Source: Mesonia oceanica
Lineage (GTDB): Bacteria; Bacteroidota; Bacteroidia; Flavobacteriales; Flavobacteriaceae
Length of the DNA: 64,000 bases
Assembly: GCF_902499555.1 (NCBI RefSeq)
Contig: NZ_CABVMM010000004.1
Location: 124,001-188,000, forward strand
Reading direction: 5' to 3'
Below the pieces are notes generated by a model. The model saw only the letters and a program-made list of their open reading frames with translations, did not search any database and had not been told where the DNA came from. How positions within the stretch are numbered: position 1 is the first letter of the stretch; every line of letters begins with the position of its first letter. The position numbers and the translations under genes were made by a program. Of the stretch, positions 53,007 through 59,952 are shown piece by piece.

Positions 53007-53627
53007 TTAAAAATAAATATTAAAACCAATCCCCGCCCCAATAGTATTATTTTTTATTTTATAATTATCATCTTCATCACTTACTAGAGATGTGTGCAAA
53101 TAGTCTACTAAAAAATCCACTGATACGTTTTTACTAATAAAATATGCTAAGCCAGCTTCAGCCCCATAGGCTAAACCTCCAAATTTAGATTCGGTATAAT
53201 CAATATCTGTCGATGTTGAAATATAGTCTGTTTTTCTACTAAAGTAACCTATTTTGGCCCCTATAAACGGTGCTAATTGGCCATTCTTAAAATAATAAGA
53301 AATTTGCGGTAGTATCCCCCAATTATTCTGTTTAATTTCTAATTCACCATCAAAAATATCTTGTGTATTTTTAGTACCCGTATAAACTAATTGCATACCT
53401 ACAGCCAAATTTTCAATAACAAAATAATTAGCATCTGTAGCAAAAGATAAGGTAGTCATCTTATAATCAGATTCTGATTCTTCTCCATCATATTCGGGTG
53501 TTTGTTTATTTGAAGTAAAAGAAAATGTTGAAGCTCCCCCAAACATCCAATTTCCTTTTTCAGTTTGTGCATTTACAGTAAATGAACCACAAACTGCTAC
53601 TAAAGTAATAAATAATAATTTTTTCAT
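53007..53627 (-). CDS. Outer-membrane beta-barrel protein, array copy 4
   Basis: The 206 residues have a signal peptide, MKKLLFITLVAVCGSFTVNAQ, which is almost identical at the DNA level to that of copy 5. The mature part differs: WMFGGASTFSFTSNKQ, then YFVIENLAVGMQLVY, PFIGAKIGYFSRK and a final IGAGIGFNIYF. This is the OMP_b-brl type rather than the PorT type. The near-identical 5' end and promoter but different barrel suggest a cassette-like duplication or recombination. Confidence 0.87.
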   Translation of the reverse strand: MKKLLFITLVAVCGSFTVNAQTEKGNWMFGGASTFSFTSNKQTPEYDGEESESDYKMTTLSFATDANYFVIENLAVGMQLVYTGTKNTQDIFDGELEIKQNNWGILPQISYYFKNGQLAPFIGAKIGYFSRKTDYISTSTDIDYTESKFGGLAYGAEAGLAYFISKNVSVDFLVDYLHTSLVSDEDDNYKIKNNTIGAGIGFNIYF

Positions 53628-53710
53628 TTTTTAATTAGTTTTAGAAATTTTTGGCAAATATAATTTTATTTATATTATACCGTCATTTTTTTATAAAAAA
53701 AACGAGAACC
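53563..53710 (-). repeat. Duplicated 5' cassette, copy A
   Basis: This block covers the signal-peptide codons of array copy 4, its promoter and the terminator stem of copy 5. It matches 54202-54348 at nearly every base, with one 1-nt length difference in a T run and a few substitutions in the coding part. Confidence 0.85.
53655..53662 (-). promoter_or_regulatory. -7 promoter box of array copy 4
   Basis: TATATTTG on the minus strand, 27 nt before the ATG at 53627. It is inside the duplicated cassette and is the same as the box for copy 5. Confidence 0.6.
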
Positions 53711-53724
53711 GAAGTTCCCGCTTG
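53700..53724 (-). terminator. Terminator after array copy 5
   Basis: A hairpin (CGGGAAC-TTCG-GTTCTCG, one mismatch) is followed on the minus strand by a T run. It differs from the twin at 54338 by changes on one side of the stem. Confidence 0.7.
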
Positions 53725-53744
53725 AATATTATTTTCCAAAAAAA

Positions 53745-54266
53745 CTAGAATTTATAACCTATCCCTACAAATAAAGTATTGAATCTACCAGAAACATCAT
53801 ATTCTCCACCATCCTTTATTCTATTAGTAAGTTCAAAGCTATACCTAGCTTCAACGAAAAAATGTTCATCAATATCATAAGCAACTCCAAACGTTAAATC
53901 CAATCCAAAATTGTTAATTCCTTCCATCGCTTCTTCCAAAACTATATTAGCTTGTGGCCCAGCCATAACTTGAAATCCTGAATCACTAATATAATATTTA
54001 GCCAACACAGGGATATAAAGAAAACTTGTTTCTTCTGCATTAGCATAATTAACCTCAGGTTGAATATGAAAACTTTCACTCATAGTAATATCAGCCAAAG
54101 CCCCCAAATAAAAACCAGATTCTGAAATGGAAGCAGAAACATCTTGATATTTTTCCTTGGCCGATATATTCACATACCCAGCTTTTAAACCAAATTTTGC
54201 TGTTTGTGCATTTACAGTAAATGCCCCACAAATTGCTACTAAAGCAATAAATAATAATTTTTTCAT
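53745..54266 (-). CDS. Outer-membrane beta-barrel protein, array copy 5
   Basis: The 173 residues have the signal peptide MKKLLFIALVAICGAFTVNAQ, shared with copy 4. The mature part is of the other subtype: FGLKAGYVNISAKEKY, ITMSESFHIQPEVNYANAEETSFLYIPVLAKYYIS, FQVMAGPQANIVLEE and a final FVGIGYKF. It is closest to copy 1. Thus the 5' end goes with copy 4 while the barrel goes with copy 1. It is flanked by two copies of the same promoter/terminator segment. Confidence 0.87.
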   Translation of the reverse strand: MKKLLFIALVAICGAFTVNAQTAKFGLKAGYVNISAKEKYQDVSASISESGFYLGALADITMSESFHIQPEVNYANAEETSFLYIPVLAKYYISDSGFQVMAGPQANIVLEEAMEGINNFGLDLTFGVAYDIDEHFFVEARYSFELTNRIKDGGEYDVSGRFNTLFVGIGYKF

Positions 54267-54348
54267 TTTTAATTAGTTTTAGAAATTTTTGGCAAATATA
54301 ATTTTATTTATATTATACCGTCATTTTTTTATAAAAAAAACGAGAACC
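54202..54348 (-). repeat. Duplicated 5' cassette, copy B
   Basis: This is the counterpart of 53563-53710. It covers the signal-peptide codons of array copy 5, its promoter and the terminator stem of copy 6. Confidence 0.85.
54293..54300 (-). promoter_or_regulatory. -7 promoter box of array copy 5
   Basis: TATATTTG on the minus strand, 26 nt before the ATG at 54266, in the duplicated cassette. Confidence 0.6.
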
Positions 54349-54361
54349 AAAGTTCTCGTTT
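54338..54361 (-). terminator. Terminator after array copy 6
   Basis: A perfect stem (AACGAGAAC / GTTCTCGTT) with loop CAAA is followed on the minus strand by a T run. Confidence 0.8.
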
Positions 54362-54384
54362 AAAATTATATCTCTAAGAAGTGA

Positions 54385-54945
54385 TTAGAACTTAAAAGCA
54401 ACACCTAAACCTACTGAAGAAGCGGTACCTCCACCAGTTGAAGTAGTAACTTCCACATCACCAAAACTTTGTGTTGTTTCTTCATCAGAAATACTGATTC
54501 CTTTGTAGAATGCATATACATCTATTGACTCACTAGACCATCCAAATTTAGGTTGGTATAAAAATCCTCCATTTCCATCACCTTCTCCTACATATACAGC
54601 ATAACCAATATCAGCTCCTAAGAACCACATTTCACCAAAGGTGTATTGTGCTGTAGCTGCAATTGGAATAAAACCTGCATCTACACTTTCTACTTCAATG
54701 GTCACTCCATTTAAAGTTTCGTCCATATCTTCTCCAAAATATCTTAAATATCCTGTAGTAGCACCAACTTGGAAACCATCTCCTACTTCCCAAGTATAAG
54801 CTACATCTAACCCAACTTGTAATGAGTATGCATCGCCTGCATCTCCAATAGGATACCCAACATTGGCACCAACTTTAAACCCTTGTGCATTTGCACTAAA
54901 AATACCACAAACAGCGAATGCTGCAACTAGTAAAAATTTTTTCAT
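54385..54945 (-). CDS. Outer-membrane beta-barrel protein, array copy 6
   Basis: The 186 residues have a signal peptide MKKFLLVAAFAVCGIFSANAQ and a third type of barrel: FKVGANVGYPIGDAGDAYSLQVGLDVAYTWEV in pieces, GATTGYLRYFGED, FIPIAATAQYTFGEMWFLGADIGYAV, and a glycine/serine-rich C-terminal part ending in VGLGVAFKF. It is rich in Gly and Asp, unlike its neighbours. A -7 box TATATTTG lies at 54979-54972. It has its own terminator. Confidence 0.87.
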   Translation of the reverse strand: MKKFLLVAAFAVCGIFSANAQGFKVGANVGYPIGDAGDAYSLQVGLDVAYTWEVGDGFQVGATTGYLRYFGEDMDETLNGVTIEVESVDAGFIPIAATAQYTFGEMWFLGADIGYAVYVGEGDGNGGFLYQPKFGWSSESIDVYAFYKGISISDEETTQSFGDVEVTTSTGGGTASSVGLGVAFKF

Positions 54946-54971
54946 AATGTTAATTATTTTAAGATTTAAAA

Positions 54972-54979
54972 CAAATATA
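54972..54979 (-). promoter_or_regulatory. -7 promoter box of array copy 6
   Basis: TATATTTG on the minus strand, 26 nt before the ATG at 54945. It has the same sequence and spacing as for copies 4 and 5. Confidence 0.6.
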
Positions 54980-55410
54980 TATACATTTTACCAATAACCG
55001 TTAAACATAAAGCAAAAAAAATATAAAAAAATCATAATTAATTTATTAATCAACTTAAAATCAATTAATTAAAAAACAAGATTCAATATTTCTTTAATCA
55101 CTTACCATATTATTTTGTAGATTTTAAATGACTAATTCAATAAAACAATAACAATAAAAGGTATTTTTATATTACCTATAAATACCTACCTGATTCTTAA
55201 TATTTGGTGGGCTTAGCAATAATTATTATGACCTAAGTGAAATAATTATATTATATAGGATTAATGGTATTTATAGTAATATTTTTCTTATCAGAACAAT
55301 TCATTATTTGGGTTAAGCTTGCGAAATTGAATATTCTACTTCCAGTATAAACGATAGCGATCAAAAATAAAATCACTTTCTATAAATCTTAATTTAATGA
55401 AATAAAAAAA

Positions 55411-55429
55411 CCGACTTTAGATAAGTCGG
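55411..55429 (-). terminator. Terminator after array copy 7
   Basis: A perfect stem (CCGACTT-TAGAT-AAGTCGG) is followed on the minus strand by seven T. Confidence 0.85.
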
Positions 55430-55469
55430 CTTCTTGTTTTTTTGGTCAGTTACTATCTTCTCTTTCTAA

Positions 55470-56078
55470 TTAAAACATAAACCCTACACCTACTTGGAAA
55501 ACAGAGTTATGCACATCATAATCTTTAATTAATTCAGTAAATCCATAATTATATCTTCCCTGAATAAAGAAACCACCATCAAATTTATATTCAACACCGG
55601 CTGCTAAGCTAATATCGATATCTTCTGTTTCATCAAGATCAAAATCTCCGGCATCATCGTTAGGTTGATAATCAATTTCTTCATTAATTTTAAAACCAAT
55701 TTGCGGTCCTGCTTGAACATTTAAACCTTTCACTAAATAAATTTTAGCCAAAATAGGAATTTGAATGTAATCTAACTGGTATTCTACATTCTCATCATTA
55801 TCTAAAAAATTGTCCTGATCAAATCGTTTTACATCAAAACCTTGCCCAGAATATAAAACCTCTGGTTGAATTGAAAATCGTTCACTAAAAGGAATTTCTG
55901 CTACAAAACCAGCATTAAAACTAGTACGGGAATCGGGGCTTTCAAAACCATCACCTGTTACAGTAGCAAAATTCACCCCACCTTTTACACCAATTTGAAC
56001 TAATTCTGAATCTGCTTGAGCATTGGCGCCAATAATCGCAAATAAACCTAATAAATAACTTAAAATTACTTTTTTCAT
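55470..56078 (-). CDS. Outer-membrane beta-barrel protein, array copy 7
   Basis: From the ATG at 56078 the 202 residues begin with a good signal peptide (MKKVILSYLLGLFAIIGANAQ). The open frame to 56141 adds 21 residues that do not fit in front of it. The barrel is PorT type: IGVKGGVNFATVTGDG, GFVAEIPFSERFSIQPEVLYSGQGF, IQIPILAKIYLVKGLNVQAGPQIGF, FFIQGRYNYGF and a final VFQVGVGFMF. It is closest to copies 2 and 3. It is the first gene of the array, divergent from xerD. Confidence 0.88.
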   Translation of the reverse strand: MKKVILSYLLGLFAIIGANAQADSELVQIGVKGGVNFATVTGDGFESPDSRTSFNAGFVAEIPFSERFSIQPEVLYSGQGFDVKRFDQDNFLDNDENVEYQLDYIQIPILAKIYLVKGLNVQAGPQIGFKINEEIDYQPNDDAGDFDLDETEDIDISLAAGVEYKFDGGFFIQGRYNYGFTELIKDYDVHNSVFQVGVGFMF

Positions 56079-56182
56079 AACACTATATTTGTTTTTTTGT
56101 TTGACGCAAATGTAGCCTAGCATTTCCCAAAAAATTCTCAAGCAAAAACTAAAATATACTTAAATATTAAGCTTGAAATCTT

Positions 56183-56190
56183 TATTTTTA
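56183..56190 (+). promoter_or_regulatory. Possible -7 box of xerD, adjacent to the GTG start
   Basis: TATTTTTA (one mismatch to TAnnTTTG) ends 4 nt before the GTG at 56195. The same arrangement occurs at 59941-59953. No -33 TTG is evident. Confidence 0.4.
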
Positions 56191-56194
56191 ACGC

Positions 56195-57091
56195 GTGAAA
56201 TGGCAACAGGCACTTACCGATTATCAACATTACCTTCGCATAGAGAGAGGCTTATCTGCCAATTCTATCGAAAATTACCAGTACGATATTGTTAAACTCA
56301 TCAGTTACCTTGAAGAAAACAAAATCGAAGCTTCTCCTATAAAAATTTCCGAAGAAAAGATTCAGGAATTTATTTATCAGGTTTCAAAAACGATGAGCGA
56401 ACGATCACAATCTAGAATAATTTCGGGACTAAGAAGTTTTTTCGATTATTTGGTTTTTGAAGATCTGCGTAAAGACAATCCACTAGAACTTATTGAATCT
56501 CCAAAAATCGGCAGGAAATTACCCGACACCCTTTCAACAGAAGAAATAGATCAGCTCATAGAAAGTATAGATTTAAGTCATGCACAAGGAGAGCGCAATC
56601 GCTGTATTTTAGAAACTTTGTACAGTTGTGGTTTACGGGTTTCAGAATTAATTACTTTAAAACTTTCCGATCTTTATTTTGAAGAAGGTTTTATCAGGGT
56701 TTCAGGAAAAGGTAACAAGCAACGTTTGGTTCCTATAAGTCCATTAACCATGAAATACATCAATCTCTACCAAAATAAAATTCGAGTACATATCCCTATT
56801 CAAAAAGGTTTTGAAGATACGCTTTTTTTAAATCGACGAGGAAAACAACTTACCCGAGCCATGATTTTCACGATTGTAAAACAAACCGCAGTAAAAGCAG
56901 GAATTAAGAAGAAAATAAGTCCGCATACCTTTCGACATTCTTTTGCGACGCATTTATTGGAAAACGGAGCCGATTTACGAAGCATTCAGCAAATGTTAGG
57001 TCATGAAAGCATTATCACCACCGAAATTTACATGCACCTAGACCGTTCTCATCTTAAAGAAGTGTTAGAGAAATTTCATCCTAGAAAGTAA
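56195..57091 (+). CDS. xerD: Site-specific tyrosine recombinase XerD
   Basis: With XerC, this recombinase resolves chromosome dimers at dif under FtsK control. The 298 residues are the normal length. The N-terminal SAM-like core-binding domain covers about 1-90, and the catalytic domain has Arg148 (YSCGLRVSEL), Lys172 (GKGNKQR), His244 and Arg247 (HTFRHSFATHLL), His270 (LGHES) and the nucleophile Tyr279 (TEIYMH). All catalytic residues are present. The start is a GTG directly behind a possible -7 box. No integron, transposon or prophage is near, so this is the housekeeping enzyme. Confidence 0.92.
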   Translation: MKWQQALTDYQHYLRIERGLSANSIENYQYDIVKLISYLEENKIEASPIKISEEKIQEFIYQVSKTMSERSQSRIISGLRSFFDYLVFEDLRKDNPLELIESPKIGRKLPDTLSTEEIDQLIESIDLSHAQGERNRCILETLYSCGLRVSELITLKLSDLYFEEGFIRVSGKGNKQRLVPISPLTMKYINLYQNKIRVHIPIQKGFEDTLFLNRRGKQLTRAMIFTIVKQTAVKAGIKKKISPHTFRHSFATHLLENGADLRSIQQMLGHESIITTEIYMHLDRSHLKEVLEKFHPRK

Positions 57092-57199
57092 TAAATTGAG
57101 CTGTGTTAAGCTAACTTATTAAAGTTCTGCTAAAGTAAGTTCAATTCTTTTATAACTCTCATTCTTCTTATATATTGAACAAAAAAAAGAACTAATACT

Positions 57200-58150
57200 A
57201 TGAGAACTTTAAAATTTAAAAACGGAGATCAAATGCCAGCTGTTGGTTTAGGAACTTGGAAATCTAAACCTAAAATGGTAGAAAACGCCGTGGAACATGC
57301 TTTAAAAAACGGTTACAGACATATAGATTGTGCAGCTATTTACGGAAATGAAAATGAAGTAGGTAATGCGTTTAAAAAAGTATTTGATAGTGGAGAAGTA
57401 AAACGTGAGGAAGTTTGGGTAACTTCTAAACTTTGGAATAACGCTCATAAAAAAGAAGACGTAATTCCTGCTTTAAAACAAACCTTAAAAGATTTACAGT
57501 TAGATTACCTAGATTTATACTTAATGCACTGGCCAGTAGCATTTAGACCTGATGTAAAATTCCCAGAAAAAGATGAAGAATTTTTATCGCTAGAAGAAGT
57601 TCCATTAAGTGAAACTTGGGAGGCGATGCTTGAAGCTAAAAAGCAAGGCTTGGTGAAGCACGTAGGGGTTTCTAATTTTAGTTCAACAAAACTGGAAAAC
57701 CTTAGAAAAGAAACTACAGAAATGCCGGAAATGAATCAGGTTGAATTACATCCGTACTTACAACAAAATGATTTATTAGAATATTGCAGCGAACACGGAA
57801 TAAACCTTACGGCATATTCTCCTTTAGGAAGCGGCGATCGTACGGAAGAAATGAAAGCTGATGACGAACCTGTTTTGCTAGAAAATGAAGTTATTCAAAA
57901 GATTGCTAAAAAACATAACGCAAGTCCAGCACAAATTTTAATTAAATGGGCAGAATTACGCGGAACTGCCGTTATTCCTAAGTCAACTAATGAAGGAAGA
58001 ATAGAACAAAACCTTCAAAGCGTAGGTTACGAATTAGATAAAGAAGATTTTGAAGAAATTGCCAAACTAGACAAACATTATCGTTACGTAAAAGGTGATA
58101 AACAATTCGCAACCGAAGGGAATTCTTACGAGAATATCTTTGATGAATAG
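57200..58150 (+). CDS. Aldo/keto reductase
   Basis: This NADPH-dependent carbonyl reductase of 316 residues has a TIM-barrel fold. The catalytic tetrad is Asp43, Tyr48 (DCAAIYGNE), Lys77 (VTSKLW) and His110 (LMHWPV). GVSNFSSTKLENL and VIPKSTNEGRIEQN (phosphate-binding) follow, as in AKR families 2-5. The natural substrate (aldose, keto-acid or aldehyde) cannot be decided from sequence. It is a single gene with a strong terminator. Confidence 0.93.
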   Translation: MRTLKFKNGDQMPAVGLGTWKSKPKMVENAVEHALKNGYRHIDCAAIYGNENEVGNAFKKVFDSGEVKREEVWVTSKLWNNAHKKEDVIPALKQTLKDLQLDYLDLYLMHWPVAFRPDVKFPEKDEEFLSLEEVPLSETWEAMLEAKKQGLVKHVGVSNFSSTKLENLRKETTEMPEMNQVELHPYLQQNDLLEYCSEHGINLTAYSPLGSGDRTEEMKADDEPVLLENEVIQKIAKKHNASPAQILIKWAELRGTAVIPKSTNEGRIEQNLQSVGYELDKEDFEEIAKLDKHYRYVKGDKQFATEGNSYENIFDE

Positions 58151-58203
58151 TTGAGTAGACGTGAGTGATGAGATTTGAGTCGTGAGATTATTTCACTAAC
58201 TAT

Positions 58204-58243
58204 AAAAACCTCCAAGAGAATTAACTTTCTTGGAGGTTTTTTT
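58204..58243. terminator. Bidirectional terminator between the aldo/keto reductase gene and pepD
   Basis: A perfect 14-bp stem (AAAAACCTCCAAGA / TCTTGGAGGTTTTT) with a 10-nt loop lies between convergent genes. Confidence 0.85.
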
Positions 58244-58271
58244 CATCAAGCTGTTTAAAAATTTTCCTTTT

Positions 58272-59732
58272 TTATTTCTTTGGTATATGCTGAAGTACTT
58301 CTTTTAAAAATGCCCAGAATTTTTGAGTAGAAGAAATACTAGCTCTCTCATCTGGAGAGTGTGCTCCACGAATGGTAGGTCCAAAAGAAATCATATCCAT
58401 TTTAGGATAATGGCTGCCTATAATTCCGCATTCCAATCCAGCGTGGCAAGCGGCAATATTCGCTTTCTCTCCGGTTTGTTTTTGGTATAACTCATCTAAA
58501 ACTTTTAAAATAGCTGAATCCGGATTTGGAGCCCAACCTGGGTAATCTCCACTAAAATCAACTTCGAAACCGGCCAACTCAAAACCAGCACGCAAGCTAT
58601 AGGCTAAATCCCATTTTCCAGATTCTACGGAAGATCTTGTTAAACAAGAAACCTCAGCTTTTCCGTTGGCAATACTTACTTTAGCTACGTTATTAGAAGT
58701 TTCTACCAAATCTTCTATATCAGGACTCATTCTAAAAACTCCATTATGCGCAGTATACAGTGCTTTCAATACTTCAGCCTGTGCTTCTTTGGTCATTACT
58801 TTTTCAGGAGTTGATATTACTTCTTTAGTAATGCTTAAGTTTTTTTCTAAAGATTTAAATTCAGTTTCAATAGAAGTTTTTATAAATTCAAAAGCTTTCT
58901 CAAATTCCGACTTGTTTTCTTTACCAATTACAACACTAGCTGTACTTTCACGTGGAATCGCATTTCTTAATCCACCACCATTTACTTCAGCAATTCTACT
59001 ATCAGCTTCCCTAAAACAATTATAAAGAATGCGGTTCATCAGTTTATTGGCATTCCCTAGACCTTTAATAATATCCATTCCTGAATGCCCACCATTTAAA
59101 CCTTTCACCGTAATTTGAACTGCTTCAACTTCACCACTCACCTGCTCTTCTTCGTAAGATTTGGTAGCAGTAATATCTACCCCTCCGGCGCAACCAATAC
59201 CAATTTCATCATCTTCTTCGGTATCAAGATTCAGTAAAATCTCTCCTTCTAAAACTGAATTATCTAAATTCTTAGCTCCCGTCATTCCGGTTTCTTCATC
59301 AATAGTAAATAAAGCTTCTATTGCAGGATGCTCCATATCGGTACTTTCTAAAATAGCCATTGCTGCTGCAGCGCCTAAACCATTATCGGCACCAAGTGTA
59401 GTACCTTTTGCGCGAACCCAATCACCATCAACATACATATCAATGCCTTGCGTAGCAAAATCAAAATCGGTATCATTATTTTTTTGATGAACCATATCTA
59501 AATGTGATTGCAAAACAATCTTTGATCGATCTTCCATTCCAGCAGTAGCCGGTTTTTTTATAATCACATTTCCTGCTTCATCAACAATGGTTTCCAAACC
59601 TAAGTTTTCTCCAAAAGCTTTCATAAAAGCAATGACCTTTTCTTCTTTTTTAGAAGGGCGTGGTACTGCATTTAAATCGGCAAATTTATTCCAAACCGCT
59701 TTGGGTTCTAAATTTCTTATTTCTTGACTCAT
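58272..59732 (-). CDS. pepD: Aminoacyl-histidine dipeptidase (cytosol non-specific dipeptidase)
   Basis: This M20C zinc dipeptidase hydrolyses Xaa-His and other dipeptides in the cytoplasm. The 486 residues are the normal length. Metal and catalytic residues are His77 and Asp79 (QSHLDMVHQ), Asp in LGADNGLGAA (about 115), the Glu-Glu pair in FTIDEETGMTGA (about 148) and the C-terminal His in RGAHSPDERASI. The lid/dimer domain lies in between (GLNGGHSGMDI). It is a single gene. Confidence 0.94.
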   Translation of the reverse strand: MSQEIRNLEPKAVWNKFADLNAVPRPSKKEEKVIAFMKAFGENLGLETIVDEAGNVIIKKPATAGMEDRSKIVLQSHLDMVHQKNNDTDFDFATQGIDMYVDGDWVRAKGTTLGADNGLGAAAAMAILESTDMEHPAIEALFTIDEETGMTGAKNLDNSVLEGEILLNLDTEEDDEIGIGCAGGVDITATKSYEEEQVSGEVEAVQITVKGLNGGHSGMDIIKGLGNANKLMNRILYNCFREADSRIAEVNGGGLRNAIPRESTASVVIGKENKSEFEKAFEFIKTSIETEFKSLEKNLSITKEVISTPEKVMTKEAQAEVLKALYTAHNGVFRMSPDIEDLVETSNNVAKVSIANGKAEVSCLTRSSVESGKWDLAYSLRAGFELAGFEVDFSGDYPGWAPNPDSAILKVLDELYQKQTGEKANIAACHAGLECGIIGSHYPKMDMISFGPTIRGAHSPDERASISSTQKFWAFLKEVLQHIPKK

Positions 59733-59779
59733 ATTCTGTTTTTATAATATTTACAAAAATTATGATTAAAGTAAGTTAT

Positions 59780-59858
59780 CGTCACCCTGAACTTGATTCA
59801 GGGTCTCCTATCAATTTTGAAATGTATGATGAGATGCTGAAACAAGTTCAGCATGACG
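59780..59858. repeat. REP-like inverted repeat with two small hairpins
   Basis: Two 28-nt arms face each other (59780-59807 and 59831-59858). Each contains its own palindrome: CCCTGAA-CTTGA-TTCAGGG in the first, and on the other strand TGCTGAA-CTTGT-TTCAGCA in the second. The outer ends are CGTCA and TGACG. This is a dispersed, non-coding repeat of a kind common in flavobacteria. It gives a spurious ORF when translated. Confidence 0.8.
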
Positions 59859-59917
59859 TTTTAAACATAAAATTTTCAATTTTCACAAAGGTATTGTTTC
59901 TCTAAGCAATTATAAAA

Positions 59918-59948
59918 TTTGCAGTAAAAGCTTTAGTTTGTATTTTTA
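59918..59948 (+). promoter_or_regulatory. Promoter of the DUF3810 gene, adjacent to the GTG start
   Basis: TTTG (59918-59921), a 19-nt spacer and TATTTTTA (59941-59948) match the Bacteroidetes consensus with one mismatch. The GTG start is only 4 nt further, so the mRNA would be leaderless. Confidence 0.55.
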
Positions 59949-59952
59949 GCTC

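Larger units (their letters stand above)
54946..55469. other. 524-bp gene-free region inside the beta-barrel array
   Basis: Beyond the promoter at 54972 and the terminator at 55411, this stretch is AT-rich with only short stop-rich frames. A weak inverted repeat (GGTATTT / AAATACC) lies near 55158-55186. I see no tRNA, clear small RNA or protein-coding signal. It may be the remains of a lost array member. Confidence 0.5.

Noticed and set aside
56195..57091. Integrase of a mobile element
   Set aside because: Length, motifs and surroundings fit housekeeping XerD; there are no attachment-site repeats, tRNA or phage genes nearby.
58666..59487. Two long open frames (119 and 108 codons) antisense to pepD
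   Set aside because: They are composition shadows of a well-supported gene with intact catalytic residues, and have no recognisable domain.
59660..59905. 81-codon open frame on the plus strand
   Set aside because: It runs antisense through the pepD start and then through the dispersed inverted repeat (RHPELDSGS and LKQVQHD are translated repeat). It is not a protein.
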